Positions 13,031 to 23,604 of a stretch of DNA of 64,000 nucleotides are shown here, one piece after another. Below the pieces are notes generated by a model. It had not been told where the DNA came from, searched no databases, and saw only the letters and a list, made by a program, of their open reading frames with translations. Within the stretch, counting starts at the first letter, position 1, and each line of letters begins with the position of its first letter. Source of the stretch: Atherinomorus stipes (lineage: Eukaryota; Chordata; Actinopteri; Atheriniformes; Atherinidae). The position numbers and the translations under genes were made by a program. The stretch is from positions 1 through 64,000 of the forward strand of contig JALJCO010013714.1 in the NCBI GenBank assembly GCA_023101725.1. The letters are read 5' to 3'.

Positions 13031-13400
13031 GGTGGTTCTCAAACTAGGGTCGGGATGCCCGTGGGGGTTGAAGGATAATTTGAGGAGCTCACCATATCAT
13101 TGTTGAAAGACAAAACAAAACAAACAAAAAAATAGAGTTTACATTTAGCAAATAAATTTATAATAAAGCAATTATAATTATAAGCAGTTATAATAATAAA
13201 GCAATTTGTATTGATAAAGCAATCTGTGTTGCTGTTTTTTTTTTTTTTTTTGGAGGGGGTGAAGGGTGGGACTATGGATTGAAAGTAGCATCTTGCTAAA
13301 TCTGGTATATTTACAGAGAAATTCTGTTCATTAATATACTCTGTCCCATTTAAATAAAGTATATTTAAATTTGGGATTTTTAGGGCTATCAAATTTAAGG
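13031..13400. repeat. hAT-type terminal fragment (GTGGTTCTCAAACT end)
   Basis: The start (GGTGGTTCTCAAACTAGGGTCGGG at about 13031) resembles the common CAGTGGTTCTCAAACT end of Charlie-like hAT elements. The rest is AT-rich and degraded. No matching right end or duplication is visible. A similar end occurs at about 25530. Confidence 0.45.
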
Positions 13401-13544
13401 CATTATTGCTACGAGATTTCTCTCTATTTATCTGGTGAAATTAACACATTGATGTTTAAATTATTGTATGAATAAAATATCCTATCAAAAATCTGAATTT
13501 GCCAATTATCTCAGCAAAAGAAGCTGATTTTGGGCATTAGGACT

Positions 13545-13640
13545 GGAAAAAATATTGATTCACTGATATATGGCAATATTTTCATATGCAGATTTTTTAT
13601 TGATAAAGATATTAAAAAATGTGATATTGATCTATTTTAC
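13545..13640. repeat. ATATTGAT-rich fragment of a DNA element
   Basis: ATATTGAT and close variants (GATATTA, GATATATGGCAATATT) recur here in the style of DNA-transposon termini that encode ATCGATA-type repeats. It is a fragment only. Confidence 0.3.
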
Positions 13641-14238
13641 CAACAAAATCTCACAAGATTTCATCGTGACAGTTTTTGTGTGGTTTGGACTTACGGATTT
13701 TGGCTGACGAAAATTGGTTATTGTAAATGTCGTCCATTTTTTTTTTTGTTGTTTGAAATTGGTTTTAGTGTGTTTTCGCCCTTGGGATGTGTTGGTTGTC
13801 ACGGAACCAAAAAAAATAGATTTCCCATTTTGAGTTTTGAGTTTGCTGATGAGGGCCGGATTAGAGTAATTTGTGTGCTATTTGATGAATAGAATTTGGA
13901 GGGGGATGGAAAGGCTGAGGTGTTACTAGTGAAGGTGAATGAAGTGGGTGCAGATGTGTTTGAAATGCCTTATAAATGAGGGTTTTGGTGTTTTGAGGTT
14001 TGCAGCATGGGAATTGCAAGACACAAAGCGAAAAGGAAAAGGAAATGGGACCTATGATGGAGATATACTGGAAGAAGAGAGTGAAAATATCATTTAAAAT
14101 AGGAAATGATAAATATAAAAATGAAAATAATACAACAGGTATCTGTGCAGAGTCTCAGAAGAGGCCATCTTATGAGGGCATGGATCAGGAGTTGCTTAAC
14201 AAATAAAAGTGTCTGCAGCCTCAAATATGTTCTCTTAC

Positions 14239-15734
14239 TAGTGATGTGTCGTTCACGAACGATTCGTTCAATATGAACTACTTTTATATGACTCGGGAGT
14301 AATGAGTCCTCTCAGAGAGCGATTCGTTCATTTTCATGCACTGCGCTCTCTCGAAAACAACTCTCTGCAGCTGTAAGCTCAGCCAGCCAGCAGGACGACA
14401 GGAAATAGAAATGATTAGTTCATGACTAACCAACTGTGTCGGTCCACAGGTATCGTTCTTTTGTGACAGTCAGGCTGCTCAGGCTGTGTGGTGAGGAGGA
14501 GCAAGCACTTTAGTTCGTTCATAATCTTTCATACGGATCAGTACAGATCTTTCTTTCGTCCATTTGTCACTTGAGAGCTGCGCTACGGTTCGGGGCTGTG
14601 GAGAGGAGACCAACAAGGAATGATGTCTGATATTTTGTTCATTCATTTGTCTGTCGTCCCATCTGACATATTTAATATGAAAAAATGATTAGTGGGCTTG
14701 TAGATGTGATAGGTGACGGTGACCGATGACGTAAAGTGTGTTTGTTAATAAATGTTTATTTATATCACACATTGATTGTGTTTTTTCTGCCCTTTAAAAA
14801 ATAAAATAAGTAATAATAGTAATGATAATAATGATGATAATAATAATAATACATTTTGAATAATAATGTCACGTCATTTTTTTTTTTTTGTTTTATTGTT
14901 TTGTTTGTCTCATTTGTTTTATTCCTCTTCTCCTTCTCCAGCTGTCATGTGACAGAGCAGCTCGGGCTGAACGGGTCTTTCTCATTCTCCGTTCACAGCT
15001 CAGACCAGTCGTCCTCCTCGGTTATTGTTCATTGCTCTTCGTTCACGACTCAGGCTGTGTAACAACCAGTCGTCCTTCTCGTTCTGTTAACAGTATGTGG
15101 CTTCGTTCACGGCTAGACTGTGGAGAGACACTGGGGTGGCGGGTCAGACTCTGAGTCCTTGTTCATTTGTATGTGACAGCTGCCTGGTCACTGTCGCGTG
15201 TTGTAAAAATAATATAGGAGGAAACAGAACACAAATGTTTCTGAGGCGTGTATTTGCTTTTTGGGTTTTCACGCGTTTTGAATTGTTGGGTATTTTAGAA
15301 GTGGGCGGGAGGGCCGAGAAGGAGAAAGGAGGGGTGTGTGTGTGTGTGGGGGGGGGGGGGATGCAACTGCTGGCGCGCGCTCTGTGAGGGAGCCGGAGGG
15401 AGGAGGTGATTGGTGGTGACACTGCACTGTGTGGTTTTGTGAGCTGAGCAGGAGGAAGGAGGTGAGTGGTTCATCCTTGGTTGAGTCCGGCTGCTCAATA
15501 TTGTGAGCTTCCACTGCACCAGTTTTTAGTTTGTGTGCTGCGAGGACGCCGTCGCCGAGCAACAGAGGAACTGAGGATTCGGTCATGTGAGATACGAGCA
15601 ATGACTTGGAGCTCACTCAGGGCTACAGCACCACCTGCTGTAAAAATGAACGAAATGACTCGTTCAAGATTCGTTCTTTTACTGTTCGGAGAGAAGACCC
15701 GAGTCAGCCAAAAGAATCGGTCTTCCCATCACTA
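14239..15734. mobile_element. complete non-autonomous hAT element with perfect 8-bp TSD
   Basis: The element begins TAGTGATG and ends CATCACTA. It is flanked on both sides by the identical 8-mer TCTCTTAC (14231-14238 and 15735-15742), the duplication length typical of hAT insertions. GTTCGTTC/GAACGAAC-type motifs are dense near both ends and recur in the interior (GTTCATTC, TCGTTCACG), as expected for subterminal transposase-binding sites. The interior carries an (ATA)n-like stretch at 14800-14850, a T run near 14880 and a (TG)n/G13 tract at 15334-15360. The 1,496-bp body has no hAT transposase; the several 60-115-codon frames inside are chance. It must have been mobilised by a transposase supplied in trans. 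Confidence 0.88.
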
Positions 15735-15951
15735 TCTCTTACATCTAAAGCCTGGGAAACTGTGGATATTTTAGTCGTTGCTCGCTGCCCCAACTTAAAT
15801 TGTGGAATCAGTCACAGGTTCAAAGTTACAGCTTGCGATGTATGTAAGAACCAACGCTCGGATGCGATCTGACTACCACACTGTACGTCTGAAAGAAGGT
15901 AGGGTCTTGAACATTCCCGACATGCAACGCAATAAAGACAGCTAGTAGTAG

Positions 15952-16950
15952 TACAGGTACTCCAAAAAAATTTGAATATCCTAAAAAGTCATGTTTTTGT
16001 GTTCACTTAAAAGGGCAATTTATTGTTTAGACAAATAATATGTGAATCAATATATTTTAAGCTTTTGTTTGTTTTGATGTTGCTGATTAGACTTGCAGCT
16101 TTAGAAAACCTCAAATACAAATTAAAAAAAAAAATTGAATACTGTGAAAAGTCAGTATTGTAGGTTCAGACTGTCACATTCTAATCAGGTAAGTAATCCA
16201 AAACACCTCCATAAGTGCCCAGAGCCTTTAAAAAGTCCCTGTCTTGGTTTAGAAGAATTCACAATCATGGGGAAGACTGCTGATCTGACAGTTGTGCAGA
16301 AAACCATCATCGACTCCCTGCACAAGGTGGGAAAGACACAAAAGTGATAGCAAAAGAAACTGGTTGTTCTCTGAGTGTTGTCTCAAAGCACATTAATGGA
16401 CAGTTAAGTGGAAGGGAAAAAGTGTGGAAGAAAACGGTGTACAAGCCGGGGGGCTGACAGCAGCCTGGAGAAGATGGTCAGGAAAGGGCCATTCAAAAGT
16501 GTGGAGGACTTCATAAGGAATGGACCTGTGAGCTTCATTAAGTCCAGCATAAATGCAAGCCGTCTACCAGGACATTTTGGAGCACTTCACTTGCTTCAGC
16601 AGACCAGCTGTGTGGGGATGCAGACTTCATCTTCCAGCAGGACTTGGCACCTGCCCACATTGCCAGAAGTACAAAATCTTGGTTCAACAACCATGGGATC
16701 ACCATGCTTGATTGGCCCGCAAACTCACCTGACCTGAACCCCATTGAAAACATGTGGGGCTTTAAAAAGAGAAAGCTGAACGGGAAGAGACCAAACAATA
16801 AAGAAGAGCTCAAGGCTGTGATTGAAGCATGTTTTTTCTTCCATAACAGCTGAGATATGCCAGAAGCTGGTTGCATCAATGCCACGCCGGGTTAAGGCAG
16901 TCATTCAAGCAAAAGGGGCCCCACCCAAGTATTAAAAACAGATGCAAGAT
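15952..16950 (+). mobile_element. Tc1/mariner element, internally deleted
   Basis: The left end lies at a TA followed by CAGGTACTCC and AATTTGAATATCC, typical of one fish Tc1 group. The right terminal repeat is not recognisable, so the 3' end is eroded or lost shortly after the transposase stop (16934). The total length is about 1.0 kb, whereas intact relatives run to about 1.5 kb or more; the shortfall maps to the middle of the transposase gene. Confidence 0.8.
16267..16934 (+). pseudogene. Tc1-like transposase pseudogene
   Basis: The start ATG at 16267 opens MGKTADLTVVQK, the N-terminal helix-turn-helix region of Tc1-type transposases, followed after a frameshift near 16343 by the second helix region (VIAKETGCSLSVVSKHI). 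The sequence then jumps to the C-terminal half: a segment with DADFIFQQDLAPAHIA (the second catalytic Asp) and WPANSPDLNPIENMWG (ending in the catalytic Glu), at 16617-16760. The central part that would hold the first catalytic Asp is missing, and there are further frame breaks before the GAPPKY end. The protein would cut and paste Tc1 DNA at TA sites; this copy cannot be active. Domains are assigned from known Tc1 motifs. Confidence 0.85.
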
Positions 16951-17049
16951 TTTACTTTAGGAGATTTCCTTAATAAAAATTATATTTAGCCAGAAAATAA
17001 ATATAAAATAAATTTTAACAGATTCAACAATTGCGTTCTATGTTTAATG

Positions 17050-17766
17050 TTTACACCTATAAGTCAACACAGGCTGCCATTGCGGGTTGTCAAATGAGAT
17101 TGCTGTGTTGCAGTAGCATGCCCGTTGCCTGTGGGGATGGGGGGTTGAGTGGGTTGGGTTCCCGGGGTTGGAGACTGTGGGGTTTAATTTGGTGTTTGTC
17201 GCTGAGACTTGTGAGACTGGGCGGTGCCTCCGCCTGGACCCAAACTATTCCTTTTTTGGTCCCGGGGCGGCCTTGGCTGCTCCTTCTCCCTGTCCTTGAG
17301 AGCTGAGAAGTGGGCTCTGCAACCCCCCTTCCCGGCAGTTGGGCTCTTGGGCCGTTTCTTTTCGGCTGTGCGTGGCGCGCCGCTTACGCACAATTTTCGC
17401 ATGTGCGACATCCCACTGCACTGCTGGTCTTTACGCCCTTCTGACAGCTGAGCTGGGTGCGGCCGCGCCGCTCGCTGTTTGGGGAACCGCCCTTCTGCCC
17501 CCATGTTTGTTGTGCTGTCGAGTTCGGTTTTGTCTGGTGTGTTTTGTTCCAGGTCTCCACCTGTTGTGGAGAGTTGGAGACCTCTTTTTTCCCCCCGATC
17601 TTTCCTCATGTCACCGTTTTTGAAAGGTGCGCCCTGTGAGGGGCTGGTGACCACGGTCTGCCTGATCCTGTCTTGTATGTTTTGTGTTTGTGGTCTGGAC
17701 GGGTTGTCTGAAACATGAATTTCCCCTCGGGGATCAATAAAGTATCTTTATCTTTATCTTATCTTA
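17050..17766 (+). repeat. LINE-like 3' tail ending in (TATCTT)n
   Basis: A GC-rich block (17100-17700) is unlike the AT-rich surroundings. It ends with GAATTTCCCCTCGGGGATCAATAAAGTATCTTTATC and a short TATCTT-type microsatellite (to 17766). That arrangement, a small TCCCC/GGGGA hairpin, an AATAAA-like motif and a simple repeat, is typical of the 3' ends of fish non-LTR retrotransposons. The many open frames here (17184-17718, both strands) contain no reverse transcriptase and follow from the high GC content. This would be a 5'-truncated copy; the exact clade is not determined. Confidence 0.6.
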
Positions 17767-17989
17767 TGTTCGGTACAGTTAGGCTGGTACAGGGGAAAAT
17801 GGTGGAGTTGGCAAGTCAAGCAGCTGCTTCAGAGCCCCGGAGATATTATCTGGCTCAGAAGAGTGATCTGAGAAGAGCAAAAACTGGAGTAAATTTAGGT
17901 GAAGCCTACAAATGGACCCACATAAACATTTTTCATGGCATCAAAACGTGAATATGGTGACTTTTCTCCTGGATTGGTAACCTAACTTG

Positions 17990-18025
17990 TTTGCTAATGT
18001 GGCTAATGTTAGCCACATTAGCAAA
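17990..18025. repeat. near-perfect 17-bp-arm hairpin
   Basis: TTTGCTAATGTGGCTAA (17990-18006) and its exact reverse complement (18009-18025) are separated by two bases (TG). The hairpin sits 5' of a GC-rich 200-bp stretch of unknown nature. It is not followed by a T run, and nothing shows that it is transcribed. Confidence 0.85.
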
Positions 18026-18630
18026 ACTCCTCTGCAATACTTGTGGGGCATGGTGCAGCCATTGTGGCCCCCAGATTTGGCTGGGGCCACCCTCTGCCAT
18101 CCTCTGGGGAGATGCATGTCCGTCCCTTTGGGGGGTGGCTGGGGTCCAAGCCTCTGGGTGGGTGCTTGCAGAGACGAGGTTGCATTTGCATGACTGCATT
18201 ACCATAGAGACCCTTTATTCTGCATGATGACTGTGATGCTGCTTCCTGTTGCACTAAGTTTTACCGCTTCTCTGCGTAGATCTGCGTGCGTATGTATGAT
18301 CTTTTGATACTTAAGCCATCTGCAGGTCCTCCTGTAGGGGATTGTTAGTTTTGTTTTCCAGCATAGACCTTGGAATGTTGTTTAGGGTTTCTGTATCGAA
18401 GCATCAGTTGACTGTGTAAGTGTATGTTTTTTTCCCCTCTCTCTCTTTCTTTCCTTCACCCTTTTCTTTGTTCTACTTCTTATCAGTTTTTCTTTCAACA
18501 TTCATTTCCCTCTTGTCTTGTTTATATTCATAAAGCTCCCCTTGCCAAAGCAAATCTGTTCAACACAATAAAGCAGCCAGATCGCCATTCCGGTTGCTCG
18601 AATGCTGGACAGGACAAGTAAAAAGAAAAA
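18026..18630. other. unassigned stretch
   Basis: A GC-rich segment (18030-18240) is followed by pyrimidine-rich sequence (18430-18520). No family is recognised. Confidence 0.3.
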
Positions 18631-18639
18631 AAAAAAAGC

Positions 18640-18780
18640 TATCACAGCTATCCACCAAAATCCACTTTATCCTCCTATTTATGAAGATTCTGACAGTTTT
18701 CTAGCCTTACATTGAGAGGATGGCCACATGATTAGATATATCACACAGTTAACCACTCAGTTGTTGGGAGTGGGGGCTCA
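18640..18780. repeat. dispersed repeat, copy 1 (second copy at ~33035)
   Basis: TATCCTCCT.ATTTATGAAGATTCTGA.AG followed by CACACAGTTAACCA occurs here and again at 33035-33110, both in plus orientation. The ends are not defined; both copies are probably fragments of one mobile element. Confidence 0.6.
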
Positions 18781-19670
18781 CCAACTCCAAAGTATGTTAT
18801 TTTGGAGGTCATGGCTCAAACAGTTTGAGAAAAGGAACGATGGTTATAACATTTAAGTGTTTTATAATCATAAAAGTGGGAAAACTTTTGCCAATTTTAC
18901 CAAACACCTCCTGAAATTCAGTAGTTAGGTCTGTGTATCCGCTGTGAAATATTAATGTTTTTTTTCCAAAGCGATTTTATAAAGAAAAACCCAAAGCGGT
19001 CCAGAATCATCTGCACAACAACTTTCCAGGCAACCAGCAGCAGGGCCAGACAGACAGACAGAACCAGCCACACAGGGCAGCTCTGAATCCCTGAACATTT
19101 CAGGGAATGGATTCAGACAATTTTCCAAACACTGCTTCTCCTCATTTTGTGCAGTGGATGGTTTTTGAGCAGCAATAGAGCCCCAAGCATGTAGGCATGA
19201 GACAACAAAAACGCTCTTTTCCCTGTTATAGGTCTCCTGGCTGGAGTGAAAAAAACCTCACTTTATATTCAGTGATATCCAGATACAATTCACCACATTG
19301 GTGGATCGAGTGGGGAGCACACACAAGTGGTAAATTTTAGGTTGGGATCAAAGTGACTGGAAGTTTTGGAAAACAAACAAGCCAAAAAACATGGATTTTT
19401 TTGTTCTCCTTGTTGTATGTCTTATTTCTCAAAGTGAAATTTATGAACTTTTTAGACTATTTTAAAATGTTGCACGGTGTGAGTGACTTTCTTCTCAGTG
19501 GAACCTTAAAATCAGATTTTCTGATTTAGCCAATGTTATTTTATTCTCATGTCTACATGCCAGTATGAGCTCCCAAGTCTAAGCATTTTTTTTGTTGCTG
19601 ACACATTTTCATTATTTATCTCATTTTGTATGTATTTAGCATATTTCCCCTACATTTTAAACTAAAATCT
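18781..19670. other. unassigned stretch
   Basis: No recognised gene or element. Confidence 0.35.
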
Positions 19671-19679
19671 GTTTAAACA

Positions 19680-20250
19680 CAAATTAAAACAGAATATGCT
19701 TAATCTCAGTACTTAATCTAAATGTTGTACATTAAACCTAAATATTTGCTCTAAATCTAAATCTTATGTTTAACATTTAGATGCTTATTTAAATTATGTT
19801 TAACTATAAGATTTCTATCTAAAATCTAAACATTATGTTTAACATTTATTTATAGATTAAATATTCAGATTTAACCCATTTAATCATATGAAAACATCTG
19901 AAGTGGGTGTTTTAACATTATATTTGTGATTAATGCTGTTTTTAAAATTTAAACTGTGGTTGAATATTTTACTTAAAAAACATTTAAATTTAGATTAAAT
20001 GTTTAAATTGAATATATAACATAAAATTAGATTAAATTTGACCTGAATAAATGTGGTTTAGGTCATGTTTTTAATGCTGTGTCTAACATTTAATTTGTGG
20101 TTGGAAATTTCACATTTCAAAACATTTAAACTTAGATTGAATATTTACATTTACCATGTTATTTTGAACATTTAAGTCTAGATGCTATGTTAAATCTAAA
20201 CACATGTAAAGTACACAAAAAGATTTAACGGATAAAGATTTTGATCTAAG
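19680..20250. repeat. degenerate TTTAGATTAAA-type cryptic satellite
   Basis: Irregular variants of AACATTTA, TAGATTAAAT and TCTAAAT fill about 570 bp in both orientations, so many imperfect palindromes can form (for example around 19980-20005). The stretch is nearly devoid of G+C. No constant period is visible, so it is a cryptically simple or self-complementary region rather than a clean tandem array. Confidence 0.6.
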
Positions 20251-20640
20251 CCTTTAAAGGATAACTGTTTTTTACATATTTAATCTAGACCTTATTTCAA
20301 GGAATTGATAAGTGCATTTACTTTCTAGTAAAATTTCTGTATCACTTTGACTCCTTCGGAAGACATTGAGTCACCTTTCGGCGTACATTCAGTATAATGG
20401 GAGAGACGGGGCAGCCTCTCTATAAGACATTCTGCAGCAAAACTCCTTCATTTCACCAACATTTTAAGTAGAATGGACAAACAAACGAATACTATTGTCC
20501 TGTGTGTGTTCAGGATTAACTCTCTATTATTGGGAGGTTTTTCAACACTTTACAGGCCACGTGCATTCCCGATGCACGCTGCTGCAGTACAGCTGAGAGA
20601 GCAACTCGCTACAATGACTCGCTAAGCATGATGGGGCTCC
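20250..20640 (+). repeat. dispersed AAAGGATAAC repeat, copy A
   Basis: It begins AAAGGATAACT...ATCTAGACCTTATTTC and continues with CAGTATAATGGGAGAGACGGGGCAGC...CTGCAGCAAAACTCCTTCATTT...AAGTAGAATGGA. The same ordered blocks recur at 40302-40600 (plus) and, inverted, at 45410-45612. No coding sequence is visible. This is a fish dispersed repeat, probably a non-autonomous DNA element. Confidence 0.65.
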
Positions 20641-22230
20641 CATCTCCCAATTTTGTAGAGCAGCATTTGAGGCAGTCACTGCAATCAAGTGTTTTCTGTA
20701 ACTTTAATCAGTTTTCTGCACTTATAGACAGTAGTCCACTCTTCAAAAGCAGAGTGCTCGAATTTTACAGATGTTTTTAATTCTTCCTTTCAACCACAAT
20801 TCAGAAGCAATATCTCATAGAAGTATAATTAGCAGTTTTTTTTATTACTTTTTTATGTTTCTTGTTATTTGAATATTGTGAATTCAGCGTTTTCTTCACG
20901 CGAGGGTTTGAATAAATTTGAAAACAACTTCATATGTTTCAGTTCTTTTGAGCTAATTTCCATCTAAAATGCAGGAAAATGTGCTAAAAATGAGGAAAAT
21001 GAGGGAAATAATGAAAATGTGTGTGCTAAAACTTTTAGACATTTCTACACCTGGCAGGAAACAAAATATCTGAGCGCATGTTAACTTTTGTTTGATCAAA
21101 TCACAGTGTGTGTCGGCTCAGTGTACAAGAGGTGTTCGCTGTGGGAGGACAATCGACCATGAGGCACATCTGGAGCATCGCTGAACATCTGTTTCTCTTT
21201 TAGCTTCACTGTTTGGTGGAAGACGTCGTCTTGTGGAAGCACAGATTGTATTTCCTGTTTGACAGATATCATCTTTGATGTCTGTTTATGTTACTATGTT
21301 TAAATGCTGGTGATGTGAGAAGACGCAGTCGGGGGGGTGCCCACATCGCCGCTGGATTTTCACATCAGCCTGATAACGAGTCCTAGAAGGAAGAGAGGCA
21401 TCCACTTCCATAATGCTGCAGCGTGTTTCTTCTGGGCCGCTGGCCCAGATGCTGCTGCTGTTGCCATGCAATGTGCAACGCAGACTTGGAGGAACAGAAA
21501 GAAAACTGAAGAGAGGGATATGAGTTTGGTTTTATTACCAGAATGAGGTATGCAATTATTCATCATTATAACAAATGATGATTCATAATCTTTGGAGTAA
21601 AACAAATCACCACTATAGCTTGTATTTATTTTTATAAGCTTATTAAATTTGGAGAGGAAGAGTTTGAAATTTTGAGTTTGTTTCTTTATGAACTTTCCTA
21701 AAAAGAGGGAAAATGAGTATGTTTGCTTAATAGCCAGTGCAGGGAAAACATTTATGTAGCTCAGCTTAGCATAAAGAATGTCGGCAGGGCCACTGATAGC
21801 CCACCAGAGATCTCTTTACAGCACTGCTGCAACTCACCATGTGATATCCTGGTAGTTTAAAAGGAAAATCTATGAGGTAAAAAGCATTTGTGTACAAATT
21901 AAATGCATACATCATACTATATTAGTAAAAGTACAAGCTGTCTTTATTGTTATACATCACATTCCATTTGGAAACCAAAGCAAACCTCTCTGATGTTTGC
22001 CAACATGTCTCCTGCCCTGCTGTATTCCACCTTTGCCAAATTTGCTTGCACAAACAGTCGTAAATCTAAAAACAGACTGTGCTCAAGTTTGATATTTGAA
22101 GTGTTTGTAGCCGTTAATGCTGTTTCAGACTGTTGCCTCAAATTGCCCTTCATATTACCTCTTGTGGTTTGATTGTTTGGGGTGTATGCTTCATGTATCC
22201 TTGACATTTTCCCTCTCTCACTCTGTCTTG
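20641..22230. other. unassigned stretch
   Basis: No recognised element. The frame 21337-21546 ends beside a donor-like GAG/GTATGC at 21546, but it has no recognisable domain and no clear acceptor. Confidence 0.35.
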
Positions 22231-22236
22231 CTTCAG

Positions 22237-22324
22237 TATTTCACTCATTTGTCCGCACTATATAACCGAAAACTGTGACAGCGCTCCAGGGATCATTTTA
22301 CAGCAAGTTAACTTCTTGTCAGAT
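22237..22324 (+). CDS. candidate 88-nt internal exon
   Basis: A strong acceptor (pyrimidine-rich CCCTCTCTCACTCTGTCTTG then CTTCAG) ends at 22236, and a good donor GAT/GTGAGTAT follows 22324. Only one frame is open. Entering in phase 2, it gives 29 codons reading ISLICPHYITENC... ...GIILQQVNFLSD and leaves in phase 0, which fits the exon candidates ending at 304 and beginning at 47492. I do not recognise the peptide. An 88-nt segment is open in some frame by chance fairly often, so the support is the combination of splice signals and phase only. Confidence 0.27.
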
Positions 22325-22666
22325 GTGAGTATATTCAGAAACAGGCAGGTTGATGCATTTGCCTTATTCCTTGTAGAGGAAAAAAAAAAAGCAGGTTATT
22401 TGTAGAATCTTTCAACATCAGTGCGATTTGATTTACTAAAGCATAAAAAGGTATTAAACCAAGCCAGAGAGGCTGCACAAGGAATTACAAAAAGCAAAAA
22501 TACAATATCTCACATAAAGTAGCATGGAGTTGAAATACTAAAGTATGCAAATGATTAGGTTCTACATTTCAGATTATTTACAAAGATTGAGCATTTATGG
22601 TTTGCACATTAGGCAAATTATTCATTATGTTATTGATTGGGATGGATTTTGCTTCAAAAACTTCCA

Positions 22667-23604
22667 CACTGTAAAAGTGAAAGTTGCTTAGTCAAAAGAC
22701 CATTATTTGGTTTTTATTGTAACTGTGAATTTTACAGTAAAAACTGGCAGCTTTGGTTTCCAGCTTTTCACCGTAAAATAGCAATAAAAAGATGTTAACT
22801 ACCAGTTTTTCAGTATTTAACTGTTATTTTTGCAGCAAACTACCATGAATAAATAAGAATTGTGTGCAGCTAGTTACATTATTATGGTATTGTACGGCAT
22901 AATAATTTATCGTGTTAAAAAGTTTATATATCCTTCCATTAAAGAAAGAAAAAAAAATCAGCTGCCAGTGAAAAAAATGTAAATAGATTTAAAAAAAATT
23001 TTAATATCATGGCATCAATCTTGTATTGGGATTCAACAGAAATATTTCAAAAACATAAAATAAAATAAAACAAGTAAACAAGCATGATGGGGTTCCTGAG
23101 TTAAAATTTTGTTGAGCAAACACTTTACATTCACAGATGCCAAAACAGCATACCGTAGTATCCTCTACATTCTCACCGTAAATTTTACAGTGAAAAATAG
23201 CAACCACAGCTGCAAGTTTTTGGTATTTAACTGCTATTTTTGCAACAAACTACCATGAATAAATAACAACTGTGTACTGCTAAAGCTACCTAGATGGCAT
23301 TCCGTAATGATAGAACATTACGGAATGCCGTAATTTATACATTGCCACTGTAATTTATAAGATGATAAGCGGTCAGTTTTTCAATAAATATGTTAAAAAT
23401 CAATCTTTATTGTACTATATCAACTGTTATAGCAAGAATATTGTAAATAAATAACAGTTGTGTACTGCAAAATTTACGGTTGCGAAAATACAGTAGCATA
23501 TCGTAATATCCTCTTCATTCCCACAGTAAATTTTACGGTGAAAAATAGCAACCGCAGCTGCCGGTTTTTCACCCTAAATCATACAGATATCTGTTTTACA
23601 GTGG
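22667..23604. mobile_element. DNA element with CACTGTAAAA ends and internal tandem units
   Basis: The left end CACTGTAAAA (22667) is matched by the right end TTTTACAGTG (23604). Inside, a unit containing TTTTGCA.CAAACTACCATGAATAAATAA occurs around 22828 and 23235, with a more diverged version near 23430. TTTTACAGTGAAAAATAGCAACC-type motifs occur near 22730, 23180 and 23535. Unit spacing is irregular (about 200-400 bp). A perfect hairpin (14-bp arms GGCATTCCGTAATG, 6-nt loop) lies at 23296-23329. No transposase is present. The repeated ACAGTAAA motif is typical of a widespread fish non-autonomous family. Confidence 0.65.

Noticed and set aside
15455..15470. Strong donor-like GGAG/GTGAGT
   Set aside because: Inside the hAT element, with no open frame in a plausible context.
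14856..15616. Multiple 68-115-codon frames
   Set aside because: All lie within the non-autonomous hAT element bounded by the 8-bp duplications and have no transposase motif.
17184..17718. Several overlapping frames of 60-156 codons on both strands
   Set aside because: They arise from the high GC content of the LINE-like 3' tail and contain no reverse transcriptase or nuclease motif.
21201..21276. Possible exon after TTTCTCTTTTAG (LHCLVEDVVLWKHRLYF)
   Set aside because: No acceptable donor before the in-frame stop; treated as chance.
22667..23604. Possible CRISPR-like array from repeated units
   Set aside because: Units are degenerate, irregularly spaced and lie between transposon-like inverted ends in a vertebrate genome.
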